DNA from: Dinoroseobacter sp049800835
GTDB taxonomy: Bacteria; Pseudomonadota; Alphaproteobacteria; Rhodobacterales; Rhodobacteraceae
Length of the DNA stretch: 64,000 nt
NCBI RefSeq assembly: GCF_049800835.1
Contig: NZ_JBNAFU010000003.1
Span: forward strand, 124,001 to 188,000
Direction: 5' to 3'
In this document: positions 18,058 to 26,267 of the stretch, in pieces
How positions within the stretch are numbered: the stretch's first letter is position 1
Layout: each line of letters begins with the position of its first letter
Notes under the pieces: model-generated
What the model was told of the DNA's origin: nothing
Databases searched by the model: none
What the model saw: only the letters and a program-made list of their open reading frames with translations
Program-made: the position numbers and the translations under genes

Positions 18058-20508
18058 CTACTGAGGTTGCGTTGCAGGAGCCGCTTGCAGCTCAGCGAGC
18101 TTCTCCCGTGCAGTTACGAATTGCTCCCGCGGGTCGTTCGCGCCTGCGATTTCCAGCGCCCTTTGAAACTGGGCGATAGCGTCTTCCTGCCGTTCCGAGG
18201 CAAGGTAAGCCATCCCGAGATGGTACTGGACGATCGGATCGTCAGTCAGGTTCGCAGCAGCAGGCTCAAGGTATTCGAGCGCTTCGCTGTACTCACCGTT
18301 CAGATACGCAATCCACCCATACGTGTCCTGAAAGGCCGGATTCTCGGTGCCACGCAGACGACGTGCGATCCGATAAGCTCGATCGACATTGTCCGCGTCG
18401 TCGCCACGATACGTGGCAAGAAGGCTCGCGAGGTTGTTCGCGGCCACGACCGAGGAGTTGGCCTGCGCATAGATACGTTCGTAGATCTCGATAGCGCCGT
18501 CGATGTCCAGTTCTCGTTCCAGGCGAGAGGCTTTTGCCCAAAGCAGATTGGACGAGTCGGGAAGAGCTTCAAGACCTTCATCGACCAGCGCCTTGACGGC
18601 CTCCGGATCTTGCTGACGGCTGACAATCCGGATCAGCTCCAGCCAGAGCCGCTCATTCGTCGGATACTCTTCAAGGAGCATGCGATACCGTTGCTCCGCA
18701 GCTGGCAGGTCCCCTTCGACCGCCTTGAGAGCCGCATCAAAGAAGACAAGATCGTCCACGTCCGGGTTTTCGAGCATTGCGGTATCCAATGCTTCACGCG
18801 CGCGATCTGTATCACCCGCTTGCAGATAGCTCTGGATCAAGACAGCCAATGCCCGCGTGTCGCCGGAACTGTCCTGGAACTGACCTTCGAGAAATGCGAT
18901 CGCCTCGTCAGACCGATCCTGCCGGTTCAGCAAAGCAAGGCGAATGCGATCCGCAGCAGAAACAGCGGGCTCCGTGCCGATCCGTCGCAAGTTTCGTTCC
19001 ACTTGCTCTGCACGGCTCCAATCTTCGGTACGGATGTAGACCTCTGCCAGTGCGACAAGGGTCGACAGAGTGTCAGGACGGGCCCGAAGGCTGGAAACAA
19101 GCGTTGTCTCGGCGGTATTGAACTCTTCTTCATCAATCAGGGCGCGCGCATATCGAACACTCTCTTCCGGCGCAAAACCGGATGTCTCAGCGGCGAGACT
19201 CAACAGATCACGTGCCAGAGCACGGTCGCCGTTTCGCGCGTGTGCCTGCGCCATCAGGGTCATAAGCTGAAAATCGTCCGGCGCACTATCAAGCGCGCGG
19301 CGGAGAAGGCTGATCGCCTCGTTGCTGCGATCGTCTGTGATCATCCAGGTGGCCTGCAACTTGATCGCATCAACCTGGACACCGTCCTCGGCGAGCACTT
19401 CTTCCACGAGCTTGCGTGCGCCGACTTCGTTTTCCGTGGCCAACAGCATACGCGCGAGGGCGACCTTGAACCTGCGGGTATCCGCATTCGGCTCCGCAGT
19501 TTCAAGCAACGTTTCGAGTTGAGAAATCGCTTCGTCCCGGTCGCCATTGTCAAACTTCAGCGATGCCGCCAAAGCCGTGAGCATCGGCTCGCCTGGGCGC
19601 ACCTGCAGCGCCGTATTGAGTTCAGCGATTGCCGCTTCCACGCCTTTATTGTTGCGAATGAAACGGACAAAGCTGGCATAATCGCCAAGGTCTTCATCCT
19701 CTGGCGACACAACGCTCCGGAAGAACTCTTCCGCCGCTTCCGCCTGACCGCTCGCCATATAATAGCGCAGGATCATCTGTTGGTATTCCGCCTCGTCGGG
19801 AAACCGCTCGTTCAATTCGACGAGATACTGTTCCAACCCTTCGACGTCGCCCAGTTGCTCAAGCAGGCCAAGGCGCAAGAGATACAGCTCTTGATTATCC
19901 GGCTGAACGGGTATCGCGCGGTTCGTCACCTCCAGCGCGTCCGAAAAGTTTCCGTCCGAGGCGTAGCTTTCCACAAGCAGAGCCGCAAGGGATGGCTCCT
20001 CCGGCATACGTTCGAACAATTCTTCCGCGCGACGCGCTGCTTCGCGTCTGGCCGAGGCATCCTCACTCTGGATCGCGGCCCGGTATGCCAGTGCAACCTC
20101 CACGACCTCCACGCGGGGATCGTCCGGGGCCAACTCGATCGCCCGCGCGCCATGACGTTCTACTTCCTCCCACTGGCGACGGTCCAGAGCGAGATCAGCC
20201 AGGATGACACGGCCTTCTACCTCGTCCGGATACCGCTCTACCAAGCGCAGGTAATGCCCATAGGCTTCTTGCAACCGCCCGAGCTTCAACATCTGCGACG
20301 CATAGAGCGTCCGCGCTTCGCGATGTGCCTCGTCGAGTTGGAAGACGTTCCGAAGTTCTACGAGCGCACGATCGACATCGCCGCTTTCAATCAATTCAAT
20401 ACTATTCTGATAGTGCTTCTCGGCACGCTCTTCCGCTGTATCGCACGCCGCAACCAGAGCGATAACGGATGCCGCAACGAGCAACCGAGCTTTCTTCGCC
20501 AAAAACAT
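18058..20508 (-). CDS. TPR-repeat lipoprotein of exopolysaccharide cluster (PrsT-like)
   Basis: The 816-residue protein begins with a lipoprotein signal peptide whose lipobox LVAAC places the lipidated cysteine at residue 22. The rest is a long array of TPR-like helical repeats (for example SGDVDRALVELRNVFQLDEAH and later PIVQYHLGMAYLASERQEDAI). This layout matches the PrsT-type TPR lipoproteins of exosortase-associated polysaccharide clusters. The ATG at 20508 has GGAGG seven bases upstream. It lies beside a sugar transferase, Wzz and BY-kinase genes, so a role in polysaccharide export scaffolding is likely but inferred. A terminator separates it from the sugar transferase upstream. Confidence 0.82.
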   Translation of the reverse strand: MFLAKKARLLVAASVIALVAACDTAEERAEKHYQNSIELIESGDVDRALVELRNVFQLDEAHREARTLYASQMLKLGRLQEAYGHYLRLVERYPDEVEGRVILADLALDRRQWEEVERHGARAIELAPDDPRVEVVEVALAYRAAIQSEDASARREAARRAEELFERMPEEPSLAALLVESYASDGNFSDALEVTNRAIPVQPDNQELYLLRLGLLEQLGDVEGLEQYLVELNERFPDEAEYQQMILRYYMASGQAEAAEEFFRSVVSPEDEDLGDYASFVRFIRNNKGVEAAIAELNTALQVRPGEPMLTALAASLKFDNGDRDEAISQLETLLETAEPNADTRRFKVALARMLLATENEVGARKLVEEVLAEDGVQVDAIKLQATWMITDDRSNEAISLLRRALDSAPDDFQLMTLMAQAHARNGDRALARDLLSLAAETSGFAPEESVRYARALIDEEEFNTAETTLVSSLRARPDTLSTLVALAEVYIRTEDWSRAEQVERNLRRIGTEPAVSAADRIRLALLNRQDRSDEAIAFLEGQFQDSSGDTRALAVLIQSYLQAGDTDRAREALDTAMLENPDVDDLVFFDAALKAVEGDLPAAEQRYRMLLEEYPTNERLWLELIRIVSRQQDPEAVKALVDEGLEALPDSSNLLWAKASRLERELDIDGAIEIYERIYAQANSSVVAANNLASLLATYRGDDADNVDRAYRIARRLRGTENPAFQDTYGWIAYLNGEYSEALEYLEPAAANLTDDPIVQYHLGMAYLASERQEDAIAQFQRALEIAGANDPREQFVTAREKLAELQAAPATQPQ

Positions 20509-20570
20509 CAAATTCCTCCACCGCGAAAGGTCTTGCTACTTCCGCATAGTGTAATTGCCGATGGGGACAC

Positions 20571-20605
20571 AATAAAGGCGACACAGCGGTGTGGTCGCCT
20601 TTATT
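20571..20605 (-). terminator. Terminator after the sugar transferase gene
   Basis: AATAAAGGCGAC and GTCGCCTTTATT form a perfect 12-bp stem, extended by ACA/TGT with one bulged G around a GCGG loop. It starts 15 bp after the sugar transferase stop on the minus strand and the stem itself ends in a U-rich arm. It should end that transcript before the TPR gene, which then needs its own promoter in the roughly 60 bp left. Confidence 0.75.
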
Positions 20606-20619
20606 TGAACCGGTTCAGA

Positions 20620-21300
20620 TCAATACCCGGTACACCGTGCAACAACGAAGACCGTTTGGGCGAGGATGTTGAGGTCTTTGGACAGGCTGATATCGCGGCT
20701 GTACAGCTCATCAAAATCGGCGCGGTCGCGGAAGCTGCACAGGTTCCGGTCAGAAATCTGCCACGTTCCGGTGATCCCCGGGCGCATCGTGTAGTAAGCG
20801 ACGCCAGGATAGATCTCGCGCTGGCTCTCCATCATCGGACGAGGCCCGACGAGAGACATCTCTCCCTTGAAGACATTCCAGAGCTGAGGGAGCTCGTCGA
20901 GGGATGATTTACGCAGGATGCGCCCGAACAGTGTAATGCGCGGGTCTTTCTTGAGCTTCTGGTGAGCGTCCCACTCGGCGCGGGCCTCGGCGTTTGCCGC
21001 AAGATAGGCTTCGAGCTTGGCGTCCGCGTCGATCACCATCGACCGGAGCTTGAGCAAGCGGAAAGACTTCCCATCCTTGCCGACGCGCCGTTGCCAGTAG
21101 AACGGATTGTGTCCGTCCAGAGCAACCAGAAGCGCCAGAACAACAACCAGCGGCAGAACGAAGATGGCGCTGAGCGACACGACGGCAATATCCATCGCGC
21201 GTTTGCCGTGACGTACATAGAAGGAAGACTTGCGCTTTGACGCGGATTGAAAAGCACTGACATGCACGCTTTTCGAAAGGTCGTTGGCACGTATTGTCAT
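20620..21300 (-). CDS. Sugar transferase, ExoY/WbaP-type (undecaprenyl-phosphate glycosyl-1-phosphate transferase)
   Basis: This family transfers a sugar-1-phosphate to undecaprenyl phosphate, the first step of repeat-unit assembly for exopolysaccharide. The 226-residue protein has one membrane hairpin region (IAVVSLSAIFVLPLVVVLALL), then the catalytic domain with FRLLKLRSMVIDAD, SSLDELPQLWNVFKGEMSLV and GPRP, all hallmark motifs. Its size is that of ExoY, lacking the large N-terminal membrane domain of WbaP. It diverges from the ATPase-Wzz-kinase operon across a 557-bp regulatory region. Confidence 0.92.
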   Translation of the reverse strand: MTIRANDLSKSVHVSAFQSASKRKSSFYVRHGKRAMDIAVVSLSAIFVLPLVVVLALLVALDGHNPFYWQRRVGKDGKSFRLLKLRSMVIDADAKLEAYLAANAEARAEWDAHQKLKKDPRITLFGRILRKSSLDELPQLWNVFKGEMSLVGPRPMMESQREIYPGVAYYTMRPGITGTWQISDRNLCSFRDRADFDELYSRDISLSKDLNILAQTVFVVARCTGY

Positions 21301-21857
21301 TGGTTAAACTCTACTCTCACCCATTGAATGCGGGGTACAACTTGAACAACAGATAAATGTTACTGCTTTGTATGGAGATACCTTACCCACGTTTGCTGCT
21401 TGTGCAAAGGTCGTTGGGTCTCCCAAGTCACATACCAGCCGGTCCCACCATTGATTTCATTGAGTTTTCTTAGAACACCTAGGCAATCTGCGCAAATGTG
21501 CTCAACCAATGAGCGAAGATTGTTCGATAATTTGATCCAAAGTTTGTTCGGTTTGTGTCTTTGGAGCGACTGTTCGGACCCTCAAAGACGAATCAAGGGA
21601 TTCGCAGAGACGCGGCTCGGTCTTCTGTTTTTGTTCACAGATTTACCTATATCTGATCAAGGTGGTGTGCGAACTGTTCCCTCAGTGCCTAAAAAGCACA
21701 GTCACGACGTCGTTTGTGCACCTTGAGAAGACCGGAGCCCATGGTTCACTGTTTAATGGTGCGGATTCATGGCAAAACCGAACTCGCGTCTTCCGCTTCG
21801 GTAAGGGGCGCGGCCCGCAGAGGTAACGCGCATATTTGCGTGTCACGGTGAGTATTG
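21301..21857. other. Long divergent promoter region of the exopolysaccharide genes
   Basis: No gene was found here. The stretch is clearly more AT-rich than its neighbours. It holds three direct copies of TGTTCG (21521, 21545, 21571), spaced 24 and 26 bp, with further TGTTC forms at 21632 and 21675, and a 10-bp perfect palindrome at 21704. It probably carries both promoters and regulator sites for the sugar transferase (-) and the ATPase operon (+). Confidence 0.5.
21704..21713. promoter_or_regulatory. ACGACGTCGT palindrome, candidate operator
   Basis: A perfect 10-bp palindrome flanked by GCACA on the left and TGTGC on the right (the flanks are two bases off symmetry). It lies about 145 bp before the ATPase start. 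It could be a regulator site; the regulator is unknown. Confidence 0.3.
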
Positions 21858-22706
21858 ATGAACGACTTATACGCCGAGTTTTTTGGTCTCCACGAGCGTC
21901 CTTTCAAGCTCGTCCCCGACCCGGAATTCATGTTCTGGAGCCGTATACACAAGCGTGCATTCGCAGTGCTCGAATACGGTGTGGTCAGCACGGCGCCTAT
22001 AACAGTCGTCACTGGCGAGGTCGGAGTTGGCAAGACGACGCTGGTTCAGCACCTGCTCAGCTGCGTGGACTCGACTGTGACCGTCGGGCTTATCTCGAAC
22101 GCACAGGGTGGACGCGGGGACCTGATCCGCTGGGTCCTGAATGCCCTTGGTATCGATACGGCCGGTACGGACGACTATGTTTCTCGGTTTCAGAAACTTC
22201 AGGATTTCCTGATCGCAGAGTATAGTGAGGGACGGCGCGTTATCCTCATCATCGACGAGGCCCAGAACCTGTCAAAGGAAACTCTGGAAGAGCTGCGTAT
22301 GCTGACCAACATCAACTCCAACAAAGACGAGTTGATCCAGTTGATCCTGATCGGACAACCCCAGTTGCGGGCGAAGATCCTTGATCCCGAGTTGCAGCAG
22401 TTCGCGCAACGTATTTCTGCGTTCTACCACATCCCTGCCCTGGACCGCGAGATGATGGGAGAGTACGTCGCACACCGCATGAAGCACGCAGGCGGCAACG
22501 GCGAAGAGTTCATGGAGGAAGCACTGGACCGCATCTATCAAGCGTCCGAGGGCGTTCCTCGTTTGGTGAACAAATTGTGCGATTTTGCGCTATTATATAC
22601 TGCGACCGAAGGCGAAAGGCTGGTAACTCCGAAAGCTGTGGACGAGGTCCTTGCCGACGGGATTTACATCGGTAACGCAATCGAGTTCGACGAGGCCGCG
22701 CAGTGA
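21858..22706 (+). CDS. ExeA-like / XrtA-system-type AAA ATPase of polysaccharide cluster
   Basis: The 282-residue protein opens with YAEFFGLHERPFKLVPDPEF, the signature of the ExeA/GspA-like and XrtA-associated ATPases. It has Walker A GEVGVGKT at residues 53-60, Walker B with VILIIDEAQNL, and a winged-helix-like end. The ATG at 21858 is favoured over a TTG one codon earlier because GGTGAG lies at proper distance. The next gene (Wzz-like) overlaps as GTGA, so the products likely act together in polysaccharide export. The second, peptidoglycan-binding half of true ExeA is absent. Confidence 0.85.
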   Translation: MNDLYAEFFGLHERPFKLVPDPEFMFWSRIHKRAFAVLEYGVVSTAPITVVTGEVGVGKTTLVQHLLSCVDSTVTVGLISNAQGGRGDLIRWVLNALGIDTAGTDDYVSRFQKLQDFLIAEYSEGRRVILIIDEAQNLSKETLEELRMLTNINSNKDELIQLILIGQPQLRAKILDPELQQFAQRISAFYHIPALDREMMGEYVAHRMKHAGGNGEEFMEEALDRIYQASEGVPRLVNKLCDFALLYTATEGERLVTPKAVDEVLADGIYIGNAIEFDEAAQ

Positions 22707-24226
22707 CCGCCGATATCAAATTCTATCTTTCGATCCTGCGCAGGCGGCTGCCGATCATCATCGCGATCCTTCTGCCAGCGATGGTGTCGTCCTACTATAT
22801 CGCCCAACAGCTGCCGACGACCTACCAGGCCAGCGCACGGCTCTTGCTGGAATCCGCATCCATTCCGGATGAGCTCACCGCACTCGGTTCTGGAGATCGC
22901 AGCCGGGAACGTATGGAGATCGTGCAGCAACGCCTTCTAACCCGCGCCAATCTGCTGGATATAGCGGAAGATTTTCGGGTTTTTGATCCAGACGCTCAGA
23001 TGTCTCCTGACGCCATTGTGGCCGCAATGAACAGGGCCACGACGATCCGGATCTCATCCGGCAGGAACCGGGCCACAGTAATGAACATCCGTTTCGAGGG
23101 CCGCCGCGCACAGATGGTGGCGGATGTTGTCAACGAATACGTGACACGGATCCTGAGGGAGGACGCCGATTTACGCCAGGGCCAGGCGCGTCAGACAGAA
23201 GAGTTCTTTCAACAGGAGGTCGATCGGCTTTCGGACGAATTGGACCTGAAAAGCGCGGCAATCAGCGCCTTTCGGTCGGAAAACTCCGATGCTCTTCCCG
23301 AGACGTTTCAGTTCAGGTTGAACCGGCTTGGCACCTTGCAGGAACGTTCCGCGAACCTGACGCAAGAGGTGCTCCTTCTGACCGAACAGAGGCGTCAGTT
23401 TGCCGAAACCCTGGCGGCGTTCGCCGGTGATTCCACCTCCGAACAGCTTACCGTGGAACAGAAGAAACTCGCGCAACTTCGCGAAGAACTCGCCCAGGCC
23501 ATGGAACTTGGCGGTGAGACCGCCCCGCGCGTGCGGATACTCCGGTCTCGTATCCTGCAAGTGGAACAGGTGATCGCATCCCTGGGTGGGAATGCAGTCG
23601 GATTGACGTCCCCGGCGGAACGGCTCGCGGATCAGATCGCGCAGATCGACACCCAGCTTGCGTTCCTGCAGAACGAGCTGCGCACGATCGAAGAGGACTT
23701 GGCAGAGATCGAAGCGACGAATGCACGGACCCCGGCGATTTCCATCGCGCTTGAAGATCTCGAACGCGATTTCCTGAATACGCAACAGCAGTACAACACG
23801 GTGGTTGGCAGATTGGCGGTGGCTGAAACCACGGAGCGGATCGAACTTCTGTCCCGAGGCGAACGGATTTCAATCCTCGATCCCGCAACCGTCCCGAACC
23901 AGCCGTTCAAACCGGATAGGCGTCAGGTGATGATCGCCGGCAGCGGCGCGGGCCTGTTGCTGGCTATCGGCCTCGTTTTGGCGTTTGAGTTTTTCAACCC
24001 GGTGGTGAAACGCCCCAGCACAATCACCAAAACACTCGGGATCACACCGATCGCAACCTTGCCCTACATCCGGTCGAACCGGGAAATGTGGACTGACCGG
24101 ATCATGCGCATCGCTGTGCTATGCTTTGTCTTTATCGGTGTTCCGGCTGCATTCTGGTTGCTCCATACCTTCTACCTTCCGCTCGACCTGATCGCGGAAA
24201 AGGTTCTCGACAGGTTGGGTGTCTAG
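22703..24226 (+). CDS. Wzz/GumC-family polysaccharide chain-length determinant
   Basis: The protein has a membrane helix near residues 16-35, a Wzz domain (TYQASARLLLESASIP), a long periplasmic coiled coil (about 165-370), the proline motif PNQPFKP before a second helix (about 410-431), and an additional C-terminal helix near 470-493. Such proteins control chain length and couple to a cytoplasmic tyrosine kinase. The start is GTG overlapping the ATPase stop. No kinase domain is fused; a separate BY-kinase gene follows. Confidence 0.88.
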   Translation: MTADIKFYLSILRRRLPIIIAILLPAMVSSYYIAQQLPTTYQASARLLLESASIPDELTALGSGDRSRERMEIVQQRLLTRANLLDIAEDFRVFDPDAQMSPDAIVAAMNRATTIRISSGRNRATVMNIRFEGRRAQMVADVVNEYVTRILREDADLRQGQARQTEEFFQQEVDRLSDELDLKSAAISAFRSENSDALPETFQFRLNRLGTLQERSANLTQEVLLLTEQRRQFAETLAAFAGDSTSEQLTVEQKKLAQLREELAQAMELGGETAPRVRILRSRILQVEQVIASLGGNAVGLTSPAERLADQIAQIDTQLAFLQNELRTIEEDLAEIEATNARTPAISIALEDLERDFLNTQQQYNTVVGRLAVAETTERIELLSRGERISILDPATVPNQPFKPDRRQVMIAGSGAGLLLAIGLVLAFEFFNPVVKRPSTITKTLGITPIATLPYIRSNREMWTDRIMRIAVLCFVFIGVPAAFWLLHTFYLPLDLIAEKVLDRLGV

Positions 24227-24261
24227 ATGCAGTGGCGCGGTTTCAAAGGTAATTAGAAACG

Positions 24262-25098
24262 ATGGAAAAGCTTCAAGCAGCACTCGAAAAGGCGAGGGAA
24301 CACCGGGGCACCGCTACCCCCGTTCCTCCAAATCGGGAGAAAGCGCTCGGTGCGACGCGAGGCAACACGCGATCCGAGCAATCGCTGTCATGGGAAAATA
24401 TCCCGGAGGTCGCGCTTGATCTTCAACACCTGCTGGACCACCGGATTCTGACGTCGGAGGCAAGCACAGACGAGTCTGCTGGGTTTGACCTCTTGCGCAC
24501 CAAAATCCAGCTTCAGATGGAAAAGAACGGCTGGAAACGTCTGGCGATCACCTCGCCGACCAAGGCCTCCGGAAAGACAACCGTCTGTGCGAATGTTGCC
24601 TTTGCTCTGTCTCGTCAGAAATCGAAGCGCACCATCGTGTTTGAAATGGACATGCGACGCCCATCCATGGCGAAGACCTATGGTCTGAACCCCGCCCGCA
24701 GCACGGCGGACCTTCTGCGCGGCGATGTTGAGTTAGAGGACCAAGCGTTTCGCATCGGACCGGACGTAGCGGTTTCGTGCAATCCACAATCTCTGGTATC
24801 GCCATCTGACCTGTTCCTTGACCCTCGGACAACGGAGCAGCTCAAGCGGATCGAACGGAGGTTTGCGCCGGACCTGATGATTTTCGACCTTCCACCAATT
24901 TACGCAGGGGACGACGCAACAGCGTTCTTCCCCAACGTCGATTGCGTCCTTCTGGTCGCAGAAGCCGAACGCTGCACGATCCAGCAAATTGACAAGAGCG
25001 AACGTGAGATCGCTGAACACACGAATTTCCTCGGGGTGGTACTGAACAAGTGCCGCTATCCCGAAGAGCAGGAATCCTACGGGTATTCCTACACATGA
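24262..25098 (+). CDS. CpsD/CapB-type bacterial tyrosine kinase (BY-kinase)
   Basis: BY-kinases autophosphorylate a C-terminal tyrosine cluster and control polysaccharide polymerisation through the Wzz partner. The 278-residue protein has Walker A-like SPTKASGKTT (residues 98-107), Walker A' IVFEMDMRRP (125-134), Walker B LMIFDLPPI (205-213) and a short tyrosine tail YGYSY at the very end (Y273, Y275, Y277). It follows the Wzz gene by 35 bp. The opposite-strand phosphatase gene ends only 6 bp beyond it. Confidence 0.9.
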   Translation: MEKLQAALEKAREHRGTATPVPPNREKALGATRGNTRSEQSLSWENIPEVALDLQHLLDHRILTSEASTDESAGFDLLRTKIQLQMEKNGWKRLAITSPTKASGKTTVCANVAFALSRQKSKRTIVFEMDMRRPSMAKTYGLNPARSTADLLRGDVELEDQAFRIGPDVAVSCNPQSLVSPSDLFLDPRTTEQLKRIERRFAPDLMIFDLPPIYAGDDATAFFPNVDCVLLVAEAERCTIQQIDKSEREIAEHTNFLGVVLNKCRYPEEQESYGYSYT

Positions 25099-25104
25099 AG
25101 CAGC

Positions 25105-25878
25105 TTAGGCTTGGGCGGTCAAAACGCTGACAGTCTGTCCGTCGAACCGACCCGCCGACAACACTCCGGTATGGAATGCACCGGTATCCAGTCCCACGCG
25201 CTTGTTGTGAAGCACGGGCCGATCAACCACCGTATGCCCATGGACCACCCAAAGCCCGTCTGACCGTGCGGGCATATTCGCGCGCGGCCGCCCCCATAGC
25301 AACGTTGCCTCGGTCTGGTCGTCCCATGGTGTTCTGGGGTCTGTGATCGCATGCGCACACCCAAGTGTCCCGGATCGCCACTGCAACGGCAATTGCGCAA
25401 CCCAATGCAAAAGAGCGGGGTCAAGATTTGCGAGAACCGCGTCGCGACAGGCTTGTTCGAATGCAACTCCGGGAGGTGCTTTCCAGTCAGCGCCCAGTAA
25501 ACTTGTCACTGTTTCGCGCCCGCCGTTGAGCAACCACCGCTCGCCCGCTGCCGCAGGATCCGCGAGAAAATCAAGAAACATGCGTTCATGATTGCCCATC
25601 AGGCAAACACGACGCACATCCGGAAGTTCAAGAGACAGCAGAGTTTCGAGAACGGCGGCAGAGGACGGCCCACGGTCGATATAGTCCCCTAGGAAAACCA
25701 GATCAGCGGGATTACCTGCACGGTCCCCTTCAATCAACTCCAGAAGCTGTTCAAGCAGATCGAGGCGCCCGTGAATATCCCCCACCGCATAAGTCAAGCG
25801 ATCCGGTCTGGGAACATCTGACGCATCGCCAGTGCTTCGCCCAAGGAGGGCTGCGACAGCTTTAGAAAATGGCGACAT
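25105..25878 (-). CDS. PPP-family metallophosphatase (serine/threonine phosphatase-like)
   Basis: The three signature motifs of the PPP metallophosphatases are present in order: GDIHGR, GDYIDRG and GNHE, followed by VVHGHT and GLDTGA. These bind the two-metal centre. Bacterial members (PrpA/ApaH-like) hydrolyse phosphoproteins or dinucleotide polyphosphates; the substrate here is open. The ATG at 25878 is preferred over an upstream TTG and has GGGGCGG upstream. It lies 18 bp after the ABM-domain gene and converges on the BY-kinase. Confidence 0.85.
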   Translation of the reverse strand: MSPFSKAVAALLGRSTGDASDVPRPDRLTYAVGDIHGRLDLLEQLLELIEGDRAGNPADLVFLGDYIDRGPSSAAVLETLLSLELPDVRRVCLMGNHERMFLDFLADPAAAGERWLLNGGRETVTSLLGADWKAPPGVAFEQACRDAVLANLDPALLHWVAQLPLQWRSGTLGCAHAITDPRTPWDDQTEATLLWGRPRANMPARSDGLWVVHGHTVVDRPVLHNKRVGLDTGAFHTGVLSAGRFDGQTVSVLTAQA

Positions 25879-25896
25879 GACCGCCCCGGTTTCCAA

Positions 25897-26187
25897 TCAC
25901 GTCTGGACCTGTGCGAAGGTCCGAATGGTCTTGTGGCGCACCAGATCCGCCACTGCAGAATCGAAGCGTTCGAAGTGCGGCAGAGTCAGGTGCCTGTCGA
26001 ACATCGACCGGTCATAATACACCTCGTAAAGGAACACTTCGTCAGGTCTTGCGGGGTCCGTGCACACATCGAACCGCAGGCAACCCGGCTCGTCGGCAAG
26101 GGACGTGCGCGCATTCTCCAGCATCAGAGGCATGAACGCCTCTGCACCCCCGGGGATCAGTTCAAAGGTAACGGTAACCGCGTACAT
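25897..26187 (-). CDS. ABM-domain protein (putative quinol monooxygenase / LsrG-like)
   Basis: The 96-residue protein fits the antibiotic biosynthesis monooxygenase fold: YAVTVTFELIPGG at the N-terminus, CLRFDVCTDPARPDEVFLYEVY in the middle and PHFERF near the end. Family members include YgiN and LsrG, which act without cofactors on quinones or AI-2. The ATG at 26187 follows GAGG; a TTG five codons upstream is weaker. It diverges from the dehydrogenase gene. Substrate unknown. Confidence 0.8.
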   Translation of the reverse strand: MYAVTVTFELIPGGAEAFMPLMLENARTSLADEPGCLRFDVCTDPARPDEVFLYEVYYDRSMFDRHLTLPHFERFDSAVADLVRHKTIRTFAQVQT

Positions 26188-26267
26188 GGCCTGCCTCGTC
26201 AATCGTTCGATCTCTTGCTTGCAGCATGCAGCGCGTCACGGCAAGACTGCACCGCGGGAGGACAGTC

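Noticed and set aside
18022..20907. A 961-codon open frame on the plus strand
   Set aside because: It lies antisense to the TPR lipoprotein and runs into the sugar transferase. Its protein has no domain pattern and a composition typical of reverse-complement reading of high-GC genes, whereas the minus-strand protein has a lipobox and TPR repeats.
21858..22706. Reading the ExeA-like ATPase as part of type II secretion
   Set aside because: It lacks the peptidoglycan-binding second half, no gsp genes are near, and it is coupled to Wzz and BY-kinase genes.
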